Source: Simmondsia chinensis
Lineage: Eukaryota; Streptophyta; Magnoliopsida; Caryophyllales; Simmondsiaceae
Direction: 5' to 3'
Assembly: GCA_018398585.1 (NCBI GenBank)
Contig: JAGTTD010000010.1
Coordinates: forward strand, 23,879,739-23,943,738
DNA length: 64,000 nucleotides
The translations under genes and the position numbers were made by a program. Below are positions 54,946 through 64,000 of the stretch, piece by piece; within the stretch, counting starts at the first letter, position 1, and each line of letters begins with the position of its first letter. The notes beneath the pieces are model-generated. The model was not told the origin of the DNA, did no database searches, and saw only the letters and a list, made by a program, of their open reading frames with translations.

Positions 54946-55485
54946 TCCATGAAAGCATTGACAGGGAATGAAACTCACAATACTATAAGGATCAAACGAA
55001 AAGCAGGAAAGAGATCAATCATTATCTTGATTGATAGCGGTAGCACTCATAGCTTCATTGATCCAAAGGTGGTGAAGAAAGTAGGGCATGAAGTTATCAA
55101 GACTCATCCCCTAGCAATGATTCTTGCTGATGGGAATTCAATCCCAACTCAGAACAAGTGTCAAGGGTTTCAGCGGTCTACGCAAGATCACAAATTTGTT
55201 TATGACTTCAGAATCTTTCCCTTGGGAGGATGCGACATGGTTTTGGGTGTAGATTGGATGAGAACCTTCAGCCCTGTGATTTTTTATTTTGCTAAGCTAA
55301 CAGTTTCATTTGAGGTGCAAGGATCCAAGGTGATTCTGCAAGGTCTTGCTGATCAAGCTCAATTGCAAGTGATTAAAGGCAAGAAGATGAAAGGTGGATT
55401 CAAGAAGAATGCATATCAGTGGGTAGGACAGCTGTTTGCAATATCTGCTATGGAGATGGGAGACATTCCTCAACCTGACATATGA
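54946..55485 (+). pseudogene. Gypsy F protease
   Basis: An open 178-codon frame: IIILIDSGSTHSFIDPKVVK with intact DSG, PLAMILADGNSIPTQNKCQG, FPLGGCDMVLGVDWMRTFSP and FAKLTVSFEVQG. The frame ends at a stop at 55483, a little before RT. The protease itself looks functional, unlike those of G, H, I and K. Confidence 0.88.
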
Positions 55486-56330
55486 GCATTGATAGAATAG
55501 TTTGAGGATTTGTTTGAGCAGCCTAAAGCATTACCTCCTAAGAGGAATCTAGATCATGCAATTCCTCTCAAGCCAAATTCTAAGCCGGTGAAGTTGAGAC
55601 CCCACAAGTATCCTCATGCATAGAAGACAAAAATTGAGAGGCAGGTTGATGAATTGCTAAGAAATGCTTTGTGAGGCAGAGCCATAGCCCCTTTGCTTCT
55701 CTAGTCATACTTTTCAAGAAGAAGGATGGCATGGCAAAGATGTGTATAGATTACAGGCATCTTAACTCATTGACGGTGTAGGATAAGTTCCCAATTTCTG
55801 TCATAGATGATTTTTTCGATGAGCTACATGAAGCTCATATCTTTTCCAAACTTGATCTGAGGCAAGGATATCACCAAATCAGAGTATTGGAGCAAGATGT
55901 GTACAAGACTGCTTTTAGAACACATCATGGGCACTTTGAGTTTGTGGTTATGCCCTTTGGCTTAACCAATGCTCCAGCAACGTTTTAAGCAGTAATGAAC
56001 GATGTCTTCAAGCGGTTCTTAAGGAGATTTGTATTGGTATTCTTTCATGACATCCTACTTTACAGTTCTTCATTGGAAGATCATTTGGTGCATCTAAGGG
56101 AAGTGTTCTTGATCATGCGCAATCACAAGTTATATGCAAAATTGGCTAAGTGTTCCTTTGCATGGACCCAATTGGAATATTTGGGCCATGTTTTTTCTCA
56201 TGGAGGATTCTCTACTGATCCTTCGAAAGTCCAAGCAATGAAGGAGTGGCCTGTGCCGGTGACCTTGAAGCAGTTAAGAGGGTTTTTGGGTTTGACTGGC
56301 TATTATCAAAATTTTGTTGTTGGTTATGGA
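55486..56330 (+). pseudogene. Gypsy F reverse transcriptase
   Basis: FEDLFEQPKALPPKRNLDHA, then a frameshift near 55670. [36 protein letters not shown] and [17 protein letters not shown] end in a stop at 55987. The catalytic motif reads VFFHDILLYS: FFDD changed to FFHD at 56040-56051. CSFAWTQLEYLGHVFSHGG and [18 protein letters not shown] follow in frame. Confidence 0.9.
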
Positions 56331-57000
56331 GCCATAGCCAAACATTTAACTGATCTATTGAAGAAAGATGCATTTAAGTGGTCAGATAAAGCTCATGAAG
56401 CATTTGAAGCTTTAAAGTCTGCAATGTGTAAGGCACTAGTTTTACCAATGCCAGATTTTGCTGTGGGATTCATCCTAGAGACAGATGCTTGTGGAAATGG
56501 TATTGGAGCTATTTTATCTCAAAAGGGGAAGCCAATAGCCTACCTCAGCCGAGATTTGAGTCCTGAGCATCAAGCACTGTCCACCTATGAGAAGGAGTAC
56601 TTGGCAATCTTGCTTGCTGTTGATAAGTGGAGGCATTATTTGGTTGGGCATCACTTTACGATCAAAACTGATCACCAAAGTGTGAAACACCTTCTTGAAT
56701 ATAGAATTGTCATAAGGATCTAGAAGAGGGGTTAATGAAGATGTTGGGGCTTGATTATGACATTGAGTATAAGAAAGGGAAAAAAAATGTGGAGCTGATA
56801 CATTGTCTCGCAGGTTTGAAGATTATGAGCAAGGATTATGTGGAGGAGTGTCTATTATACTTCCAGCTTGGGTTGAAGAGGTGTATAAGTCCTACGAGGA
56901 TGATTCTTTTGCACAAGAGTGCATAATAGCTTTGAATGTGAGCAGAACAAGTAGTACTGCCACTGATGCAAAGGTGTCTGTTGTGAAGGGAGTTATTTGA
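56331..57000 (+). pseudogene. Gypsy F RNase H
   Basis: Continues in the RT thumb frame: FILETDACGNGIGAILSQKG (Asp), ALSTYEKEYLAILLAVDKWR (Glu), HHFTIKTDHQSVKHLLEYRI (Asp), stop at 56721. Then a one-base shift, MLGLDYDIEYKKGKKN and SRRFEDYEQGLCGG. The catalytic residues are intact. Confidence 0.88.
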
Positions 57001-58291
57001 TTGAAGAGCAAGTTGTACATTTCTTCTTCCACTAATTTGAGACAACAAATCATTAGCGCCTCTCATGATTCAGCTTGGGAAGGAAATTCAGGAGTTGAAG
57101 GCACCTATCAAAGGCTTAAGGCCTCTTTCAGTTGGACAGGAATGAAGAGAGCATTGGCTGATTTTGTGCAGGCTTGCAAGGTTTGTTAGCAAACCAAGTT
57201 GGGTGATCATAGATATCAAGGTCTTCTCCAACCTTTACCAGTCCCTGTAGGAGCTTGGCAGAATATTAGTATGGACTTTGTTAAGGATTTGCCAAAATGA
57301 GAAGGGAAGGAGATTATTTGGGTTATGGTTGATCGGTTCACCAAATTCAGTCACTTCATTAGTTTGGCTAGACTTGTGACAGCTGAAAAATTGGCAAGGA
57401 GCTTCTTGGACAACATCTACAAGCTTAATGGCTTGCCATAACCTATTATATCAGATCGAGATAGGATCTTCACCAGTCACTTCTGGAAGGAGTTGTTCAA
57501 CCTTTTGGGAACAACATTGGCTCTTAGTTCATAATACCATCCTCAAACCGATGGACAAACAGAAAGAGTCAATCAGTGCCTTGAGCAATACCTTAGGAGC
57601 ATCGTGTTCAGTCATCCAAAAGTGTGGGGCAAGTGGTTATTCCTCGCAGAGCATGCTCATGCTTCTATTGGAACTACTTCATTCAAAGCTCTTTATGGTT
57701 ATGATCCTCCAACACCAATGACGTCGCAAGGGATTGTGTCATCAATTCTTGAAGTTACTGATCTAGTACAGCATAGGAGACAATTGATGTGGATTTTGAA
57801 AGACAATCTTCATCAAGCACAAGCTAGAATGAATTTGTACGCAAACAGGAAATGTGTGGACATAAATTTTGAAGTTAGGGACATGGTTTATATGAAATTG
57901 CAACCTTACAGACAAGCAACCATGGCTGTGAGGAAGAATGTGAAGTTGTGTGCAAGGTTCTTTGGGCCTTATGAGATCCTTGAGAAGATTGGCAAAGTAC
58001 CCTTCAACCTTGAGTTACCTCTTAACTCTTATTTTCATCATGTTTTTCCTGTTTCCTTTCTGAAGAAATAGGTGAAAAAAGGGGTGTGGATGTTCACTTC
58101 ATGCTCCGGACATTGGGTCAAATGGAGCCTTACTTCTGCAACCTGCTGCTATGCTTAATTCATGTGAGGTCAAGGCTGATGACAGAACAATTCAGGATGT
58201 TTTGGTGCAATGGACCAATTTGGACGAGGAGAATGCAACTTGGGTAGAGCTTCAATTCTTGAGGAGTCAATTTCCTACCTTCCATTCTTGA
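57001..58291 (+). pseudogene. Gypsy F integrase with chromodomain-like tail
   Basis: Zinc part: SHDSAWEGNSGVEGTYQRLK (the second His is Asn) and CKVC. Core: [10 protein letters not shown] then a stop, VMVDRFTKFSHFISLARLVT, SDRDRIFTSHFWKELF and YHPQTDGQTERVNQCLEQYL. Triad Asp, Asp and Glu are kept but stops fall at 57187, 57298, 57438 and 57532. C-terminal: DMVYMKLQPYRQATMAV and FGPYEILEKIGKVPFNLELP. The tail QDVLVQWTNLDEENATWVEL ends FPTFHS-stop at 58291, a short chromodomain. Confidence 0.88.
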
Positions 58292-58308
58292 GGACAAGAA
58301 CGTTTTCA

Positions 58309-58320
58309 AGAGGAGGGGAA
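58309..58320 (+). other. Polypurine tract of F
   Basis: AGAGGAGGGGAA immediately before TGTTATG of the 3' LTR. Confidence 0.9.
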
Positions 58321-58747
58321 TGTTATGATTGTGATGTAAAGATTGATGTAGTGTTGGTCCTTAGCTGCGTTGGTGTAATAAGCTTTAGTTGCAGTGCTGT
58401 GTTTTGTATTGGATTAGAGTAGTTGTTAGTTGTTTTTGGCGCCAAAGGTTGTAGTTGTCGGTTAAGTCGATTAATAGGTTAAGATCAAGTCAATTGTGGT
58501 GGCTTGATGGCAAGGAAGTCGGTTTATTGTTTGCCTAGGTTCAATGTGCCTAGCTTGCCTATAAGTAGCTTCTTCATCTTATAAGAGATTCATTCAATGA
58601 AAATTCAATCATCTCTTTGAGATTAATACTCTCCCTCTCATCTAACTTTCTCTAATTCTCCTCTCTTTCACTTCTCTTCTCATCTTAACTCTCTTTCTAT
58701 CCTATCTTTCCACAAGATTAAGCTTAAGTAGATCTTGAAGCTCCACA
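58321..58747 (+). repeat. 3' LTR of F (427 bp)
   Basis: TGTTATGATTGTGATG to CTCCACA. Contains a 12-base insertion (about 58338-58349) relative to the 5' LTR. Confidence 0.92.
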
Positions 58748-60175
58748 AGATCCAAAAGTCTTATATTGGTGTTGTCTATATGATTAAAACACTGACCAGG
58801 ACTACCTGAATTGGTTATTTCTCTGCTGTTATCAGAAATAATTAATTCCGTAAGATAATAACTCTAAATCTTGAAAATAGTCTAAACTTATGCATAGATT
58901 GTTCGTTGCTTTGATGCATCAAAAGGATTGGTCAAAGTTGGTTGGCTTAAATCATATGTGCGTTGGGTAGCGGCATGAAGTATAGCGAAAATAGTTGTTT
59001 TACATGAAATCTATAGTATCTAATGAGATAAAAATATCCCCTGGTTAATTCGTAAACAAACGAACAGATTCGAGAAAATTTGGCCAAAGTATTCCATATG
59101 TTTGATCTTTGCAATTAAAATAGAAATTGTTTCTATGTTAATGAATTGTTCGAGAAGGGCGAATCGAGAATTATGGTGAAAGTTGTGAGAAAATTGGCGA
59201 TAGTAGTTAAAACTATTTTCTCTTATGGATATCTAATAGAGGGGTTGATTGTCATAATGAAAGTCATTTGAAAATTATTAAATAAGTATATTTAATTCTA
59301 GAGTACGGTAATATTTATTTTTTAAAATTAAATATTACTAAATGGTAATCAATGTTATCAAGAGTTGATAGTTAGATTTGACCCATTTGGAGCTTGAATC
59401 AAGTAATCCCTGAGGTCCATCTGCCAGCCTCTGGAAGTACACTGATTGAAAATAGTTAAAAAATAAATTCATGAGATGATTTATTTATTTATGAGATAAA
59501 TAAATTTTTATGCTAAATAAATAATAATGAGATGAATATAAAATGCAATAAATTACATCGTGATTTAAACAAAACAAAAAAAAAACAAAAACAAAATTGC
59601 CCAGCACAACAACAAAGTATAAAGTGGGCCCCGCATGCTTTTTCTGCCCTTTCTATAAAAGGTTGTGTTAAGCAATGAGTTTAATTGACGAATGTATTTT
59701 AAGTTTTGGAATTTAGTTTTTTTTGGGGATAAAAATATTTAAATTATTTTAGGAGTTTTTTAAATTTGTTTAGCATAAATTTTTTTTGAAAAGCTTTTTT
59801 CGGAAAAATTAATAGTAAAATTATTGGTTCGAAATTTTTTCTAAACTAAATATTTTGGGTGCCCATAATTCGGGTGTCAAGGGGTCGTTGTCGAGAAGGC
59901 CTCGTGGTCTCGATGATTTCTCCTGAGTGACGATTGCGGTCTACAATTTAGGTATTTCTTCTTACTATTCTTTTACAGGTTTCCCTTAATTTTCCAATTT
60001 TATTTATACTTTTGGCTTAATGTTTATTATGCTTTAATATTATATGTCCATTATGCTTATATTAGCATAGAGGTTCTTTAAACTTAAAATTTAAGAATTT
60101 TAAAATTGTTTCCGCTGTGCTTGATTGAAGTAATTTAAGAAAAAATTAGCTTCCAAAATTAAAAATTTCCAAACA
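58748..60175 (+). repeat. 5' LTR of C, part 2
   Basis: Resumes at AGATCCAAAAGTC, matching D at 32576. TTCTATAAAAGG (59651-59662) is a likely TATA box after the GC block GTGGGCCCCGCATGC. Ends CCAAACA. Confidence 0.8.
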
Positions 60176-60190
60176 ATTGATATTAGAGCC
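60176..60190 (+). other. Primer-binding site of C
   Basis: ATTGATATTAGAGCC, directly after the LTR end; one base different from D's site. Confidence 0.75.
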
Positions 60191-62850
60191 ACATCTAATT
60201 ACATTCATATTAGGCATTAGATTAATATTAAGCATAATAAATGTCATGAATAGAGTTGTGAATGAGAGAAATTGAGAATTTCGTTAAAGGAAAAGCATAC
60301 ATGATTGGGTTTTTAAAAAGTTTAATAGCTACATTGTTGGTTCAACAAATTTAAATTGTTTAAGTTTTAATGAATTTAATTAAATTATGTGGGGCATTAT
60401 TCTACATAATCTAATGAGATAAGATATTCAATTAGTTGTATAATTTAGATATATAAAAGATCGCATCGAATATTTAATGAGATTAATTATTCGGTTAAGT
60501 TAAAATATTTATTGGTAATATCTTATTTGATTAGATATTCGGCTATGATCTAATGTGATTAAGATCAGATTTATTTATTCATTTAATATTGCATTAAATA
60601 AAATAAAAAAAAAAAAAATATATATATATATATAGGTGGGATGAGCCCCGCAGCGAGCTGGCCACGCCCAACCCTTACATATATAAAAAAGAAAAAGTTT
60701 TTTTTTTAATTTTGTTATTTTCTTTTATTTTATTTTATTATTTAAATAATTTGATTAAATAAATAAAAGTTAGGATGAGATCCCAATTATTTTTATGCGA
60801 TAATGTACAAGTGTTTGGAAAAATATTTAATTATCATGAATATCCAATGAGATTAGATAGACAGTTAATTAAAGTATTTCGATCTAATGAGATTAAGATC
60901 GGATTTAATTATTGAATTATTTATTTATTTAAAAATATAAAATAAAAAATTCATTTGGAAGATGATGCAACTGTCATTTTTTGTAATTAAAATAAATAAA
61001 TAAATTAATTAATTAGTTGGAATGAGATTATAATCAGGATTATGTGATAATTATTTCTAAAAGAGTTTAGAAAAGTAATTAATTAATCCAACCATGTTAG
61101 ACCTTAAATAAGGTTATTTAAAACTGTATGTTACTTGTTAAATTTTCTTCCCATATCTAACATTATTTAAAGAGTTTAAAATTATGTAATGTGAACCAAA
61201 TTAAACGGCCATGTAATTTCATGAAATATTTGATTTCATAGTAGTGGGAGAATTTTTTTTTTTTTTTAGTAGGTCTAGTTAGATTAGAAAATTCAATAGT
61301 TGAATTATTTGAAACCAAAATTCTCATAAAGTATATAATAAGATTAGATTATATAGGTTGGATAATTAAATTAACCTAATGTGATTAGGGTCTTTTTATT
61401 TAATAGTTAAATAAAATTTAGAATATAATTCTAATAATTGATTAGGAGATATTGAAATTTAAAAGAAAGATCCACTATTTAAAATTTCAAGTAGGAGTGA
61501 GGTTCAGCAGTTGATCCACATGGTCTCCATTACAAGCTACTCCCTAAGGAGGGCGTTTGTTCACGGAATACAAGGTTGGACTTCTTTAGGATAAATAAAG
61601 ATACGAGAAAGCAGATGCAGCCACGTTGCCATGGAGTATCTTGTCGACTTGTACAAATGTCTAAGTAATGGTATACACTTGATTAGGATAGTATGTTAGT
61701 CTCCTTGGGAGCATTGAGATATTGTCTTAGAGGCCAAGGAATAGACGGTGAATTAATTATGTTTAGGAAACATTATTAATTGAGAATAGTTCCCACCATA
61801 CTAATAACCCAGTGCAGCCTCACTGCCGGGGAGTATCGGGTAAAATAGTTTCGTCATCGTAGCACACAGAAGGAATGGCTAGGTGGATTCCATGGTTTGT
61901 TGGTTTACTAAAATTAATTAAAAGGTTCACATGACTCAAAATATCAAGTGGAAGCGAGCTTCTATGTGAATGCTCATGGCCTTCGTTACCGGTCTAGCAA
62001 TATTGTAGGTGGTGCGACTCCCCATGGAGAGCGTTCATTTGCAGCTTACAGGGTTAGATCTCTTTTGACAGACTGAAGTGCAAAATAAGCGGGTGCGACC
62101 ATGCCACCATGGAGTACTTTGTGGACTTGTATGACTGTCGAGGTAATGATGTACACTTCACTAGGGTCTACATTAGCTTCCCTGAGGAGATCTGTTGTAT
62201 GGCCTAGAAGCTGAGAGTAGAGTGGTGTTTTAAATGTGTTAAGTCAAGAATTTACAAGAAAACATATTTATTAAGAAATGTCCTCGCCCTTCTGATATGT
62301 CAATTCAACCTTGCTACCGGGGAGTTTTGGGTAGTTCGGTTCGGCCACCAAGGTCAACATGTAAGTGTCGGACTATGAATTCCGATCTTTGATTGTTTGC
62401 TAAAATTAAGAAAAGCAATCCTGTATGTTATATGACTTGTTTGCGTTCTTCAGTCTAAGATGGTTGTTAAATTATGCATTGGAGTCAATGCTGATATGTA
62501 TGTTACATGTCTATTGAGTTATTTTAATATATTTCAGAACACGTGGAGCACTAGTAGATGCTCATAGTTCTCTAGTTTGCTGTTAGTATATCTACTAAGT
62601 TGAAAAGAATGTTAGGAACGTTAAACTAGACTAATAAGATAGTCAGTTGCAACATTTGGACATTAGATGTAGAATGTGTTCTAGTATTAGATACTTGACT
62701 TGTCAACTATGTAGTAGAGACGGTCATATATTTGAAGGAAGTGTTTGATTAGAGAAATGATAGCATAAGAACAATCATGCGAAAATGTGTTATGAAGAAT
62801 AGGGAGGACTCTAGTTAGTGTAAATATCTATCTCGGGAATTATGAACTTC
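60191..62850 (+). other. Noncoding leader of copia C
   Basis: AT-rich and without open frames. Holds at least eight copies of motifs like TCTAATGAGATTAAGAT (60410, 60474, 60549, 60843, 60882, 61018, 61347, 61376), an AT run at 60619-60634, a GC block GATGAGCCCCGCAGCGAGC at 60643, and the duplicated block below. The function of such a long leader is unknown. Confidence 0.6.
61430..62390 (+). repeat. Direct duplication of a ~480-bp leader block (copia C)
   Basis: Shared markers: GCCATGGAGTATCTTGTCGACTTGTA (61629) and ACCATGGAGTACTTTGTGGACTTGTA (62107); TACCGGGGAGTATCGGG (about 61826) and TACCGGGGAGTTTTGGG (62315); ACAAGGTTGGACTTCTTT and ACAGGGTTAGATCTCTTT. Period is about 478-490 bases. Element A has the same arrangement. 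Confidence 0.75.
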
Positions 62851-63545
62851 TAGAGGGTAAAATAAAAATGATTGAAAATAGTTTTGTCTCTTTTATTAAA
62901 GCACTGGACATTAGTGTTAAAATGAGATTTCCTAGGTACTTAGATACTATTGTTGCCAAGACTAAAAAGCCAATATGACAAGGTATATGATATCATGTCT
63001 ACTCTAGTTATGACTTGAAGGTAGCTCACTAATGTTTTGGCGAATGGGTTTTCAGAGTGGGCACCAAGCGATGGTAGTTTAATTTAAGGAATATAATTTC
63101 GATCTTGAGTAACTATCTTAATATACCAGTTTATTTAGAAATTTGATTTCTATGCTATTTATTTTAAAATAATTTTTAGTTATTTTTCAGAAATAAAAAA
63201 TATTTATTTAAAAGGTACATTAGTAGGTAGTTGACTTCTTTTAACAAACAACTACATTAATGGCAATTTATTAGTCCAATACAAGCTAGGCTATTTGACC
63301 ATATAAGAAAAGAATATCCTGAAATCCAGATAGCTTTTGAGTGACACTTGATCTCAAGTCACGTTAATTTAATATGACAAAAAACTGGTTTGATTTTCTT
63401 ATGGATTATTAAGTACTAAAATGATAACTGATATGTGAATCATGTTCGAATTAATGGTGACTGTAAGAACCTTTAAGTGTAAAGGTAATAGAGCTACTAA
63501 GTTGCTAGAACTTATTCATAAAATGTTTACGGATTGCTAAATGTT
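62851..63545 (+). pseudogene. Start of decayed copia C coding region
   Basis: Aligns in reverse with A 8250-7930 and with B 24400-24960 (e.g. TACTTAGATACTATTGTTGCCAAGA). By position it should be gag to early integrase but I see no clean motif. Cut by L3 at 63546 within the sequence matching A near 7930. Confidence 0.45.
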
Positions 63546-64000
63546 TGATGCTTACTCTGCGTATGCGTTAGCAATTGCACTAGTCATTTCAAGTAATATA
63601 GAAATGAATAGAGTATCGTTCCCACGAGGATTGTTATTGAGTGAGTACCAAAATTAGTAGCTTTGATGCTATTTGAAAAATCAAAAAATTGAGATATTGA
63701 TATAAAATAAAATAAAAAACAAACAAAATTTGTTTACTGAATTTTATCTAAAGTTTACTAATTTTTTATGTTTTTTATGATTTAATAAAATTCAAGGCAT
63801 CCGATTTCACCTAGTTACATTAATACGCCTTTCTATTCTCGTTATCCAAGTTGTTATTATGTGTCGATGGTCGAAAATCCTAATTTACTAAATATTCTCC
63901 CTCGAGCAACATTTGGCATGCTCTTTTACGTATTAACCCATCACTCTTGTGCATGAATTTAAATAAGAAAAGAGTTTTTAAAGCTCGATGATTTTCACTT
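63546..64000 (-). repeat. Athila-like LTR L3 (start only, continues beyond window)
   Basis: Begins TGATGCTTACTCTGCGTATGCG and aligns throughout with L1 from 11444 (shared CACGAGGATTG, TTTCACCTAGTT, GATGGTCGAAAATCCTAATTTAC, GATTTTCACTT). Inserted in copia C. Orientation minus by comparison with L1. Confidence 0.7.

Larger units (their letters stand above)
52887..58747 (+). mobile_element. Ty3/gypsy chromovirus-like element F (two LTRs, nested in C's LTR)
   Basis: LTRs 52887-53302 and 58321-58747. Target-site duplication AGATA (52882-52886) and AGATC (58748-58752), one mismatch. The empty site is visible in D: GATGGAGATCCAAAAG (32573). The gag-pol order is complete, ending with a chromodomain-like tail. 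About 40 LTR differences by hand count, mostly transitions, plus a 12-base indel. Confidence 0.92.
52555..63545 (+). mobile_element. Copia long-LTR element C (5' LTR split by F, internal region cut by L3)
   Basis: LTR 52555-60175 minus the F insertion (about 1755 bases without it), primer site, leader and first part of pol. Aligns in reverse with A (8000-11180) over 60190-63540. At 63546 an Athila-like LTR begins, so the element continues outside the window. Confidence 0.8.

Overview
The window looks like gene-poor, probably heterochromatic nuclear DNA from a flowering plant. It is AT-rich, has no recognisable host gene, tRNA, rRNA or CRISPR array, and is made almost entirely of old, nested and broken LTR retrotransposons typical of plants: Ty3/gypsy of the Tat, Athila-like and chromovirus-like lineages, and Ty1/copia. 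Nearly every retrotransposon reading frame is broken by stops and frameshifts. I cannot name the species.

Layout. 1-4572: Tat-type gypsy copy that lost RT, RNase H and integrase but keeps an antisense plant-mobile-domain gene (aORF). 4603-11443 (minus): copia element A with long LTRs. 11444-14749 (minus): Athila-like or LARD-like fragment L1 holding a trimeric tRNA-derived SINE-like array. 14750-25308 (minus): copia fragment B, split by copia element K (16196-24354, plus), which is itself split by a 5'-half gypsy fragment M (20626-23264, minus) whose LTR has a heat-shock-element-like promoter. 25309-27045: Athila-like LTR fragment L2. 27046-32273: second Tat element with pol, a second archaeal-type RNase H and the aORF. 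32274-35267: copia D (2.2-kb LTR plus leader with 59-bp tandem repeats). 35268-37207: gypsy E (LTR and gag). 37208-37575: copia J RNase H tail. 37576-41906 (minus): gypsy H. 41907-47335: gypsy G with two LTRs. 47336-51840 (minus): gypsy I. 51841-52554: Athila gag/protease piece. 52555-63545: copia C, whose LTR is split by gypsy F (52887-58747, two LTRs). 63546-64000: start of another Athila-like LTR (L3), cut by the window end.

A, B, C and D belong to one copia family (LTR beginning TGTTRGAA, primer-binding site like TTGGTATTAGAGCC). E and F are one gypsy family, and G is a close relative. Intact element order and target-site duplications allow relative dating: M is younger than K, K younger than B, and F younger than C. 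My hand alignments give about 8% divergence between the G LTRs and about 10% between the F LTRs, so the youngest complete elements are millions of years old under usual plant rates.

The most interesting signals are the intron-bearing antisense gene of the Tat elements, seen in two diverged copies with its own TATA box; cis-regulatory repeat arrays inside LTRs (palindromes in K, a heat-shock-like array in M); repeated and palindromic leaders in the long-LTR copia family; a 96-bp-period SINE-like trimer; and chimeric junctions where one element's two flanks belong to different elements.
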